NCBI GenBank assembly: GCA_905250885.1
Contig: CAJNOQ010000047.1
Coordinates: forward strand, 1-64,000
Direction of reading: 5' to 3'
Source: Didymodactylos carnosus
Taxonomy: Eukaryota; Rotifera; Eurotatoria; Philodinida; Philodinidae
Length of the DNA: 64,000 nt
Shown here piece after piece: positions 21,901 through 33,177 of the stretch. The stretch's first letter is position 1. Each line of letters begins with the position of its first letter. The notes beneath the pieces were generated by a model, which saw nothing but the letters and a program-made list of their open reading frames with translations, did no database searches and was not told the origin of the DNA. The position numbers and the translations under genes were made by a program.

Positions 21901-23888
21901 AACTACTGATTTCAGAAAACGTCGAGTTGGCAACTCGCTTCTTAACATAGTTTGAATGCTGCCTAGCAATATTAATAAGACAGAAATTATATCTTCTTTT
22001 CTAAGTTTTTCTAAGTTTCCATGAATGTGTCGCCGTAACTACAAGAAAAGGTAGTAAAGAATGCGATATCTTTCGCAGATGTTTCAGCTTGTATTCATGT
22101 TTAAGTCAGGGCTGAATCTATAATTTGAAATTCTTAAAATCAGGAGAGTCTTTTCTCTTTACTCAAAAGCAGAAGGGTAACTTTTTTTATTTTTTAGTCC
22201 TTTTACTCTTTATGTTTCAACTGAAAAAAACATATACAACAATAACAGTAACTAATAATGTCTAACCGATATCTCTGTATGGGTTTTACTGTTCCTAGTA
22301 AAAAATCTAAATATCCTTCAACCATTTCTAAAAGAGATCTTTTTTAAAGAGAGAAATATCATCTCTTTCAGGCTGTTTAATGGAGTATTGTGTTTTTTTC
22401 TGCTTCACCGGAGGGTCATTCTCGAGAATGTCCTCTGTGGTTGATAATACCATCCCTAATCAAGTGAAAAATCCCACAGGAGTCACATTAAGTCTTTTAA
22501 TGACGTGCGCTATCAGTGGCTGCAACGGAATACGGCACTCTGTTCTTGGTTGGAAAAATGCGGCAAAATCACATGTGAACTGGGTAGTTGCACATCTGGA
22601 GTAACATTAGATCCTAGGGATATCGGTTAGGCAACACGAAGGTACAAAATATTTCCCTCTGTTCTGGCGCCTGTTGAAGAAAATTTTTCAGAAAGATTTT
22701 AAAAAAACAGAATTGTTACTAAAAAATAATTGCAAAAGAAAATATTTAAGTTACTACTGGGTGTTTTTTTGAAATATTCCGTCGATGAAAGTTTTTCATT
22801 TTTATGGATAGAGTCTGCACCTCTGTAGCAACACCTGTTTTGCTAATTTGGCTAGTTTTTGTTCGGACATCCCATCATTCTGTTCAAATAAAAATCGAAG
22901 CTGGTATAAGTCGACCTTCGTGTGACAGAAACTTTGAATATTATTCAAATAGTAGTGGTTCTTATATACTTTCATGGGGCTCACAGTGAAATGGCGTACA
23001 AAACGTGAATGTTGCACGGTTTTTACGGTATTCTCAAGGTTCAACGACAGAAATAAATGATGCTTCAAAGATTACTAACAAGATCAGTCCTTGTCTCGCT
23101 GAAATGATTGCTTTTCTACGAGTAGAAGAAATCTTGTGCATTGTCGCTTCTGCAGTGAATTCGTGAGTATAATATTCTCTTAACATAATGTTTGAAGAGT
23201 ATTTCTTTAACAACAGTATTCTACAAAAAGCAGAGCTAAACTAAAATGATTTCAACTGTAAAGACAACAAAAGAGAAAGCAACTTTTATCTGAAATGAAT
23301 AACACTGTAATAAATTACACTGAACCACGCATAAACATTCTGCATACAAACATCATACATCACAGAGAATTAGTTTTACTTGATGGTGAATCATGCAACA
23401 TAACAATCGTCGCTTATTGAGAATTGTTTTAATTATCATTTGTGCTCGTATGAGTCATATCATAGATAGAATATGATTATAATGCAAAAAAAGGCACTGT
23501 TTCCAACATATCTACCGAACCATATACTAGATAATTTTTGCCTGCACAAAGGGAACATCTACTTAATATAACAAACATAAAGTCCGAAGGAACCATACCA
23601 ATCAGACAAACCGTTGATAAAGAAGCGTGCGTCTCATAGCTATGCATTTCTTAATTGGAGAGCATTTTTAAACGATCGGTTTTACTAAAAGCATGACCCA
23701 GGTGGAACTATAGCTAAAGCTATAGTTGCGAGGCAAGGTAAAAAAGTAACAAATTTACATAGTAACAAGGAAGATATAGCAGAAGGTTGTGACTATGGTT
23801 CAAATTAATTTTTTTCACTTTAATTCCGTATATGATAGACTGATTCACAATGTGCTCCGTTTTTTTTCTGGTAAACAGAATCATGTAA
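18909..23888. other. gene-poor AT-rich region
   Basis: About 5 kb with no exon chain or recognisable domain on either strand. AT dinucleotide tracts lie at 19312-19334 and near 19407-19423. Frames of 60-90 codons at 21076, 22380 and 22802-23068 have no convincing similarity. A small perfect palindrome (AACTATAGCTAAAGCTATAGTT) lies near 23706. Confidence 0.45.
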
Positions 23889-23945
23889 CACAATGCTCTC
23901 CTTTTTATACATATATGATATATGTATAAAAGAGAGAGCATTGTG
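23889..23945. repeat. near-perfect 57-bp hairpin
   Basis: CACAATGCTCTC at the left and GAGAGCATTGTG at the right are exact inverses. The inner TTTTATACATATAT and ATATATGTATAAAA also pair, leaving almost no loop. This could be a tiny MITE or a hairpin RNA source. Confidence 0.65.
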
Positions 23946-24673
23946 TGCGCACGCATATTCAATTTAACCTTTGTTACATGTAATTTTTAGAAAGAAAAAA
24001 CATGTCACAAATCGGAGAAAAAGCTCAACAAATTTTGATAAATTGGAAGAGTTGACAACCCTGTTTTTACTTGAACTATTGTAAAGTTTATAATGACAAA
24101 ACAAAGAGGAAAAAAGCAATAAAAGAAAAAAATCTATTACGGAATACGTCTATTTTAGAGTGCCATTCCATCCAAAAATGAAAAAATTTCTCTTATCTCA
24201 AATAGTATACTATTTGTACTCATTCCAGACTGAGATTTTTACTCCTTGAGAGAAACTCTTAAATCTATATTTAATTCCTCCTTTCTATATCAGAACCATT
24301 GGTCTTATGCACATTTTTCTTATTCATGAAAAATTTCCCCCAAATTCTTTTAGCCGTTCTACAGTTGAAAGAAGTTTAACAACAGCTAATACTATACCCA
24401 CAAACTACAGAAGTTAATGATGAACTAAGATATTGAGTATTGCAACCACCTAGTAACATCAATCAAATGTGTTAGTTCATATCTAACTTGTACAGTATGT
24501 GGATCTAGAGAAAACTACAATGAAAATGAGTCGCTAGCACCTATGTGAGGAATGTTCATAATGATAACTATTCATTGATAGCTTCTCTTCATTTAGTGTG
24601 TCTATGAATATGATACAACTACAATTCGCTAGTTGCTAGTTTTCATCGTAAATTTGTTATATTTTCTTTCTAT
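23946..24673. other. intergenic, nothing recognised
   Basis: AT-rich sequence with no domain or organised repeat seen. Confidence 0.35.
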
Positions 24674-24796
24674 CGGGCTCCTGCGGGAGTCAGATAACCT
24701 TCAAGACATTCCTGAGGACTCGCTCGGGACTCCGGTGGGACTTTCAAGTCTCACGGGAGTCCTTTGGAAGTCTCAGCTGACTCTCGCAGGAGCCCG
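24674..24796. repeat. GC-rich foldback element
   Basis: CGGGCTCCTGCGGGAGTCAG at 24674-24693 and CTGACTCTCGCAGGAGCCCG at 24777-24796 are inverse with one mismatch. The interior is packed with GGGACTCC/GGGAGTCC motifs, some also just outside the right arm to about 24845. It is far richer in GC than the flanks. A small inserted element is likely. Confidence 0.65.
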
Positions 24797-24845
24797 GCAT
24801 GATCCCGTGACAGAAGTCCGGTGAGAGTTTTGTCGGGAGTCTTGA

Positions 24846-26222
24846 CTTGGGTCTCAATAAAATAGCAATTATTTTGTAAGAAAATGCTTGTTCATATAGT
24901 TTTATCGAATAAAAGTAGAGTATAGCGAGTATTGTGTTCAATAATGTAACCCTCCTAATAAAAAACCATTCGCTATTAGAAGACCACTACTGATCACTTT
25001 TTCTGAGATCCCGTGGACAATTTTCGGGGGAAAAATCGATCTAAGTTGCGCACCAAAATAGAAGGTCATGGCGCTCTTCTATTATGGAGAGAGTTACTGT
25101 CCTCGGTAATTCCAAACTAAATGTCACTTTGTCTGTTGTTATCTTTTGTTTTCCACTGTTGTATGACATAATTGAGTTATTTGATTTAATCTTCATCATT
25201 AATTAAGAAAAGAAAAGGGATATCTTCAGCATAAAATAACAGACAAAAGAGAGAAAAAACATCAATGCTCAGCAATATTGAAATATTTGTTCACAGCAAA
25301 CTTATATCTCACTTTTCTTTGTATATGGAATACACCAAGATAATCAATAAACGTTGTAAAACATGCTCACCATGATCTCAAGCTCTTAATTGAACTGTTA
25401 GTTTATTGCACGATTGTATCTGATGGGATCCTGCCGTTATGCTGTATCGCTGCTATATCAGTGTTTGCTCGAATTTTAGCTAAAATTGACTTAGTTTAGA
25501 ATCACAGAATGTATGAATAGTTTGAACTCAATTATTTATACATATTCGTGCAGCTCCTTTTAGGGACTATCAACTGCACTAAGAAGGATTTGCGATTGAA
25601 GCTTGAATGATAGAGAAAAAGAAAATACCGTAGCAAATAGTGATAAAAACTTAAATTCAAAGTAGTTTTTTTTATAAAAAATAACGTTTTTTTATTTTCA
25701 AGTATTCATTCACATATATTATTGATCAGCTCACCGAGGTCTCTTAATTGGCATATTTGACAAAAAATTCCATTTTCTATCGAAAATAAATTATTAATAG
25801 CAATCCAGCGTAAAAAACATTAATAATCTATTTTTGCAACAAAATGCGCTTCGGAGTTCCAAAAAATACGGAAAACCACATAAAACTGAATTCTCTATCG
25901 ATCTATCTTGAAATAAATCATTTCGCGAAGGGAATTCTTCGACATTTTCAACCCCGTTCTTTCCGTTTCCGCCTATTAGATTAACTGCATTTATCATTTA
26001 AATATATAGATTTCTTTCGTTTCAAATTTACTTCTTTGTATTCAGAACTTGGGAAAACGTTCAGCAAGTTCAACAATGTATAAAGTCTATTTCCATGTGT
26101 TTCATGTATAGTTTATGATTAATATGGGAAAAATAATTTTAATTGAAATGTTTTTATCGATATAATAGACATTGTGCAACAGACATAGTTTAATACTGAC
26201 GCATAATATAACAGCCACACTA
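24846..26222. other. intergenic, nothing recognised
   Basis: AT-rich, with frames of up to about 65 codons and no similarity that I recognise. No structured repeat was seen. Confidence 0.35.
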
Positions 26223-26823
26223 ACGAGGGAACCTCCCGAGATGCCCAATTCCGATTCAGAAGCTTTGCACATGGAGCGACAGACCTCAGTGAGGTAGTAA
26301 ATACCCTGAAAGGATTCGGGCTCATGACTCTTGAAGACCCGGTTTTCTGGAAAACAGTTTTTCAGAAACTCTAAAAAATAACCAAAACCTTTTCTTAATA
26401 AAGCATGATTGTGGCCTGCAAATTTCTGATTAAAATGAGACATCTCCCACCTCTACACAACCTTTCTTTGCAAAGTTATAGAATTTACAAGAAAAGCCCT
26501 AAATTTTGCATTGTCAGTTCAAAGCTATAGAAATAAGATGAAATTAATTTAGGGCTTATCTTATAAAATCTATAACTTTGAAGGGTCGTGTAGAACTGGA
26601 AGGCATTTCATTTTAATCAGAAATTTGCGGGCTTAAACTATGCCGCACTAGCAAAGGTTTCAGTTATCTTTTAGAGTTTCTGAGATACTGGTTTTGCAGA
26701 AAACCGGGTCTTCAAGAGTCATGGGGCCGAATCCTTTTAGTGTATTTACTACCTTACTGAGGTCTATCGATCCATGTACAAAGCATTTGAATCGGAATTG
26801 GGCATCTCGGGAGGTTCCTCGTA
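26223..26823. repeat. about 600-bp palindrome with roughly 290-bp arms
   Basis: The left half, starting GAGGGAACCTCCCGAGATGC, is mirrored by the right half ending GCATCTCGGGAGGTTCCTCG. Matching landmarks pair along the whole length: CTCATGACTCTTGAAGACCC with GGGTCTTCAAGAGTCATGGG, and TTATAGAATTT with AAATCTATAA near the centre at about 26525. The arms have diverged by scattered substitutions. There is no gene. It is a long foldback, possibly from inverted duplication of one element. Confidence 0.8.
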
Positions 26824-29800
26824 AGTTTCATAGACAAAATGCTACGCACTTCCTATATATATCCTACTAGGATCCTATAGAATCCTGATATTTAGGATTC
26901 TGTTATGCTTTGTTTGGATTGTCTTATTTTGTTGAATAATCGCATTTTCTCATTAAGATCCATCTCGGATTCTAAAAGAATCCTAGCAAATCCTATGACT
27001 TTCGGATACCTCTATTTAGCTTAGAATTTTGTTAGGATTCTATAAAATGATAGAAGGATCTTGTCAGGAAATTCATAGGTATCTTACTGGAGTTATTACG
27101 TATTTTAGACAAATGATCAAAAACACTTGAATTATGATAAAACTGTATTGTTTAATTTAGCTTTGTTTTAATTTCTACTAGCAATACAAGTTTTATAGCT
27201 AAATCTATGTGTTTTTCGAGCGATCTCATATTGTAGCACTGGTATAGTTGATCATAGCTTTTTGTTTATTGTATCGCAATTGTTATCAAGCATCTAATAT
27301 TATCTTAATGGTTGAAATAGTTGTTGTAACAGATATCACCAGGGGATTTTTGAAAAAAAATTTGCGTAATAGAGATTCCAGAAAAGGTTAAGATTCTTTT
27401 GTCTGAAGATTCAAACTCTGAGAACAAATATATGACTGTAGTACCCATCGATCAATTTTGTAGACAGTATCGAATTCTTACAGGCATCTCAGCGTTTAGC
27501 TTTTAAATAAGAAATTCGAACTTTTTCCGCAACCTTTCTCGAGCAAACTTTTCCTGCTTCTTTTCTGTGATCATTCTCAAACTATTTCAAATCTCTTTCG
27601 GCACCAAATCAAATTCTTCAAGTAAAATGTTTAAGTCCACTATGGGTGCGAAGTCTGAAATGTATGAGGAGATATATGTTGAATTTAACATATTGTCATG
27701 GATAAATTTGGAAAATAACTAGACTTATATGTGACAATTTGTTCAGCTTCATTAGCGTTCACTCTGATGGCTGACTAAGTTTTTATTAATACACATGATT
27801 GACTACAAATGTGATAAAATGTTTTGACAACTGATATGTTTTGTGCATAAAATATTCTCTTATTTATGGAATATTCACATATGTTCGATGATAGTTCAAT
27901 ACTATCCTTTTACTCCATAATGAGATTTACAGTTCATTTATTTCATTCAATCGATGATCTGTCGTACGTTTGGTTCAGCAAAGAAAAGGGCAGAAAGCAA
28001 ATTTGGCACTGTATATATACTGTTGTTAGAGTAGTATTTCAGTAGTAAAACTTTTCAGAAAACGACCGATACGATGCGTATCTATTATTGGACCCAAATA
28101 ACAATGTTACTATTCAACACAGCATAAAAATATTCTCCGTCTACTTCAGAACTAATTTTCAGTGCGTCCATCTAAAGCATGGTTTATGATAAATTTTATT
28201 ACTGTTAACTAATTTTCTATGAAATAAACCGTTTTCACTCATATACAACATTTACTGTTACCGAAAAATTAGCATGGGATAAATTACTAAAGCTTAGAAT
28301 TGATGATATCGTTATAGTTCTAATCTAACTGGTATATGTATTTATATACGATATATACGCATTCAATGCAAAATGATACTAAAATGATGCTTTTTCTCTA
28401 TCTGTATTGCACGTACGAAACAACATCTTGATTTCTTGTTATTATATTTGTGTTTTCTGTATCAGCTTAATAGATGTGTAGGAGGCATATGACGCACTAA
28501 AACAACTAATGTATCATTCGTTTCTCCATAAAACACAATGCACGTTTTACTTTAAATTAAATTATTAGATCATCAGAAATAAAGCAGATATTCTACATAA
28601 GTGTCGATACAGTACAATTTGATGACAAAATATGTACAATGGAAATAAATGATTACAATAATCGTGTTGAAATAATGAACAAATTTAAAAGTAGAAGTTA
28701 TAGTTTTAGAAAACATAAAAATGTCAGTACAATTTGTAATAAAAACAACCTCAGCCTGAAAAAGGGCGTATAAATCCGTTAGATGATTTCTAACAAATAA
28801 TTAGAAGAACGCAGTGTTTCCATATTGTCAATTTAGTCAATTCATACTTGCTGTACGATCAGACAAAAGTATATTGTATATCCCGAGCAGCGACAAAAAT
28901 TTGTCTGATGGGTTTGGCGACTGGTTGAAAATCTCGTACTAAACCTGCTCGAGGGATAAAATTCGTTAAATAACTGGTCGGGTCATATTTTATAGTTAAA
29001 GTACCGATGTATCATAGCTATGCTTATAATTTTATGCTGGATTTAGAACTAATTCATGTTTTAAATAATTAGTTAGGAGGACACCAGATAGGACCATTTA
29101 TTCACCTATGATGTTTTTGTATTACGTTTACGTAGAAATGTGGAGTAAAGTGCCATGCAATTAAAAAGCATAATTTATTTTCTGTCTAAATACTTCTTGA
29201 CTATGAAAATTTATCTTTTCTCTGAAAACGACTTTTTAGCAATCTGTAGGACATGAAAGCAAAGCGGAAAAAACTGTTTCAAAGGAAAAGATGGATAAAT
29301 TCGGAGTTTTATGTTATCATAATCTAAAAATTTTAAATGGTTTAATTGTATTTTCAGCAATATATGAATTCTTTACTTTTATACGTTCATAATCAAAAAT
29401 AAAGTATTTTCTTCTCAACTTTTTCTTACGTTTGGGGGGAGGGAGAGAAATAAACAAGATTCAGTGTGGTCGATAACATATGTTTCTATTAACTTTCAAG
29501 ATTGTTCGAAAGAGTCTTGCTATATTGGCAAGCATAGGACATGTGAAAGGCAACTCGATTTGAGCATATATAATAGGAAAGACAAGTAGACAAAACTTAT
29601 AAATATGTCGATAATCACAAAGTATCTAGATTATGCAGTTCTAATAGTAGATGATCTTGGTTTTGTTGACAAAATCAAAAATGAATTAGACGTATCTGAA
29701 TTAATGATGTCATGTCCACATTGTACGCACAACTTCAAGAACAATTTTCTCAGCCAAGGAACGCCTCGACAGAAAACTATAGGCGAATATGTGAAATATA

Positions 29801-32080
29801 TTCTATAATGGAGGCTCCATTTCTACATAAAAAATGAATACAAAAATAACGTGAGCAAAAAATAGTCATATCTCATCCATTTATACCACTGCTCCTATTT
29901 TGTATGAAACACATGGTGCAGTTAGACAGACACTAAATGTACGATGAAAATAATTGAAAAAGGTCGCTTTCCAACATTAAACTATAGAAGAACTGCTACT
30001 GATACAGAGTTATATAGAAATCAAACGTTGGAAATTATTCTCATTTTTGTTAATTAATAACTTCATATAATATAATAGTACATAATTTCAAAAATTCAAG
30101 TACATTCATATACAAATGTGGAATAACAAAATCATCAGTAATAAAGTAATTAGTCGACAGATGTTTGGATATAATGTTAACAACGTTTTAATCAAAGGGT
30201 AAACAAATATCACCGTTGTACAAATTGTTATTTTTATTAGAGAATAATAATAATAAAATATTTACGTGACTGTATACTATGTACTTCACTTAACAATAAG
30301 TGTGATATGTAAATGACATAACAAGAGATCGTTCCCATTCATCATTTTCGCTGCTTGAGACAACAAAACGTTTTTTGATTACGCAGACTCCCACGCTTCA
30401 TTACTCTTAGCGATGGTTTCATGATTTTTCTAGGAAGAGGAAGAGGCATAGTGGCTCAGATTGTTTGGTTATCTTTTTTGAAGCTTGAAAACATCCTTTT
30501 TGCGATTATAAAAGCAAAAGATAGGCAATTTCAAAAATTATTAAAAGTTCGTCAAAATAATCTTTTTTTCTGCTATTTTTTTGCATGCTGAAACGAATTC
30601 TCAGAAATTGGACCCGGATAAAAACTGTTTAGGATCACACGGCTACTTCTTTCAGGTAACCATCTAGTAGGTTTTTGCAGTTGTTATCTGAACGATTAAA
30701 GCGTAAAGGGAACCTTCTTACTCTGAAAGAAAAGGGCTCTGTTTTTAGGAAGAGAAGAGGAGAAGACCAATGAGCATGTTCTTGTCGATGACTCTATTTT
30801 AGAAATAAAAATAACACACAATCTTGAGCAAGAAGATAAAAAATTTAGTCTTCTTAGTTAGCATAACAAACTCTTAATGGAGATGGTTTTGAAAATAAAG
30901 TTAAAAACCGTTTTCCTCGGGTTGTCTTACAAAAACATGAATAAAGACAAGAGTTTATGTCTAAGAAACGCAGCATCTTTGAACATCACGCACCGTGTAT
31001 AACGTTAATCTACAATTTTCTTCTACAGTAAAGATGTCACAACAACTTTCATGGGTTTTTCTTAGTCTCGAAAGACAAACAAAACTAAAGTAAACCGAAA
31101 AGAAGTTGAGGTGTAAATTTCAACTCGTTGAGTAGATAGATTAAGCCTATCTTAGATCGTTTGTTGGTGCTATTGCTATAATATCTATTTAATTTCAGTC
31201 TGATATTCTTCTAATAGAAGAAAATTAACTAAATAATACGTTGAGAGGCAACAGTTGAGAGAAAAATATATATATACACAATGAAACACACTCAATGGCT
31301 TTCACAGATTGTGTGCGCGTGTATAGTACAATATAATAGAAAATATAACTAACCACATTAGTACAAATATCCACAGTACTAAATTTCAATATTTTTTATC
31401 GTTAGGTTACAGTAGATTAACAATCCACTATTTTTGAAGCTAATAGTTTCATAAACTATTTCCACATTGGACTCTTGACTTAAGTACATATTTGCATAAT
31501 CCATAAATATAGAGTAATGTTCAAAATTTGATTAATAAGTTCGTTATAGAGTCTAATAGTTATATTTTTCAGTGATAATTGAATTCAATCGATAACACGT
31601 TATAAATATTATTGTACAATATCATTTGAAATTATTATTCTTCTCTTAATGAAAAAACCAAATTCTAATATAGGTAATAATGTATCTGACACATTAAAGT
31701 AGTTATGAATATTGTGTATAATATTTCCTGCAGGCTACTATTTGAGTTTTAGTTGTGATATTGATTCCAAATTGGAAAATAATCTTTTTAGAAGACATAT
31801 GGTTACTAATCTAACCAATTAGAATAAGATATGTGTGAATTATCTTGTTTTTTCGTAATATTGAAGTACTGAAAGATAAAATATGGGAAAATTAAGAGTA
31901 ACAATAATATTGAGTTATTGATATCTCTTACTACCGTTAACATATATTGAATTTTGTTATATATTTTCTTTTCAGAATTCACGATATTGAAAAATAAATT
32001 TCTTCTTGATGGCTATACGATTTATCTGCATATCACACAATGTTTAGTAAATAATCTGATAAATATTGCCTTATTATACT
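26824..32080. other. gene-poor AT-rich region
   Basis: About 5.2 kb without a supported gene. Between 26860 and 27060 the words AGGATTCT and AGAATCCT recur in both orientations. Near 28880-28960, ATCCCGAGCAG and CTGCTCGAGGGAT are imperfect inverses around 70 bp. A 67-codon plus-strand frame at 29605-29808 contains CPHC but nothing else recognisable. The remainder is low-complexity AT-rich DNA. Confidence 0.45.
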
Positions 32081-32320
32081 TTATGTTTGAATGGATGTTT
32101 GAACAGGTATTTGTGGATCACTAAGATGTAAACGTCTCATTAATTTTAACCAAAATGTTTGAAATGCATTTTCACGATAAAAATTTGCATATAATAAAAT
32201 AATGATAACTAAAACCATAAAAATAATTCCTCCAACATACCATGAATCAATCGATGAAATTGGTTCACGTTGTGTAGTTGTACTAATTGTAGAATTTATT
32301 GTCAATAGGGCCTGTACCAT
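32081..32320 (-). CDS. small single-pass membrane protein (79 aa) or last exon of one
   Basis: The frame encodes a Thr/Ser-rich N-terminal segment with one N-glycosylation sequon (NST), a strong transmembrane helix at about residues 29-46 (VGGIIFMVLVIIILLYANF), and a basic then polar tail (FWLKLMRRLHLSDPQIPVQT). The topology suggests type I or III insertion. I do not recognise a family. GTACAG just after the Met codon could be a splice acceptor, in which case this is a terminal exon joined to an unseen upstream exon. Composition and topology favour a real gene over chance, but nothing confirms expression. It is the only candidate in a 14-kb gene-poor stretch. Confidence 0.5.
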   Translation of the reverse strand: MVQALLTINSTISTTTQREPISSIDSWYVGGIIFMVLVIIILLYANFYRENAFQTFWLKLMRRLHLSDPQIPVQTSIQT

Positions 32321-33177
32321 TATTTACTTGTTAGGCCAAAATTTAAAAAATAAATGTCATTATCATCATTTTTCAATCTATTTTTATTTTAATATTTTTC
32401 TACATGTAATCGTAATTTATTTTTCCTAATATTCTTACTTTTTTCTTACATACGAATGAAATGAACAAAAAAAAATTTATCTATACTCTAAGTAAGATGT
32501 TTACCATAGACTCGATCCTCTTTACTTCTTTTGTGTTCTTTCGTTTTACTTATTCAATTACATATTGTAATACGTTAATAAAAGACAAAACTCACACCGG
32601 CTGCTAGTTTTATAGACAAGAGAGAACGAAAAGAACGAAAAGAGAAGAATAAGATTTTTTTTTTCCAATGGTTATCTATTCTAGTTTTGCATATAAAGAA
32701 ATATTTATCCAAAATACTATTTATATATATTTTCTTATCATTAATTTGCAATCAAGTTTACACGAGAGAATTTATTACTATGCTCAATCAAATACATTTA
32801 TTGCTATTAACTCATAGTTTTGCATATTGAATTTATTTTTTTAAGTTTAACAAAAGTTTTCTAATATTTTTTTTTCTATTACATGTATTCCAGAAATATA
32901 TATGGAAAGGCGAAAATATACGTGAAAAAACACAGTGTGCACTATAAATATTATGTTCTTACAAAATTATTTTGATTATAAAACAAAATAAAGCTTTTAT
33001 TAAATATTGATTATATAGAAGAAATTCTCCTTATTATTAGCTTTTTTCGTTCTACTCCGCTGCACTTTTCCGTGTCGACTACTTGCACCAGTCTCAGATT
33101 TCGTACTATAGTACTTGATTAAAGATGAAAGACCGTTATATTGTAAGGGTAAGAACTGAACTGATGAGTAAAAGAGA
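32321..33177. other. intergenic between the small membrane protein and the NEK kinase
   Basis: Very AT-rich. No exon was seen. Part of a minus-strand frame (33000-33254) overlaps the last kinase exon in another frame and is probably 3' UTR. Confidence 0.4.

Noticed and set aside
22380-23068. Frames of 60-90 codons on both strands
   Set aside because: Protein-like composition in places, but no domain, no splice-consistent neighbours and mutual overlap.
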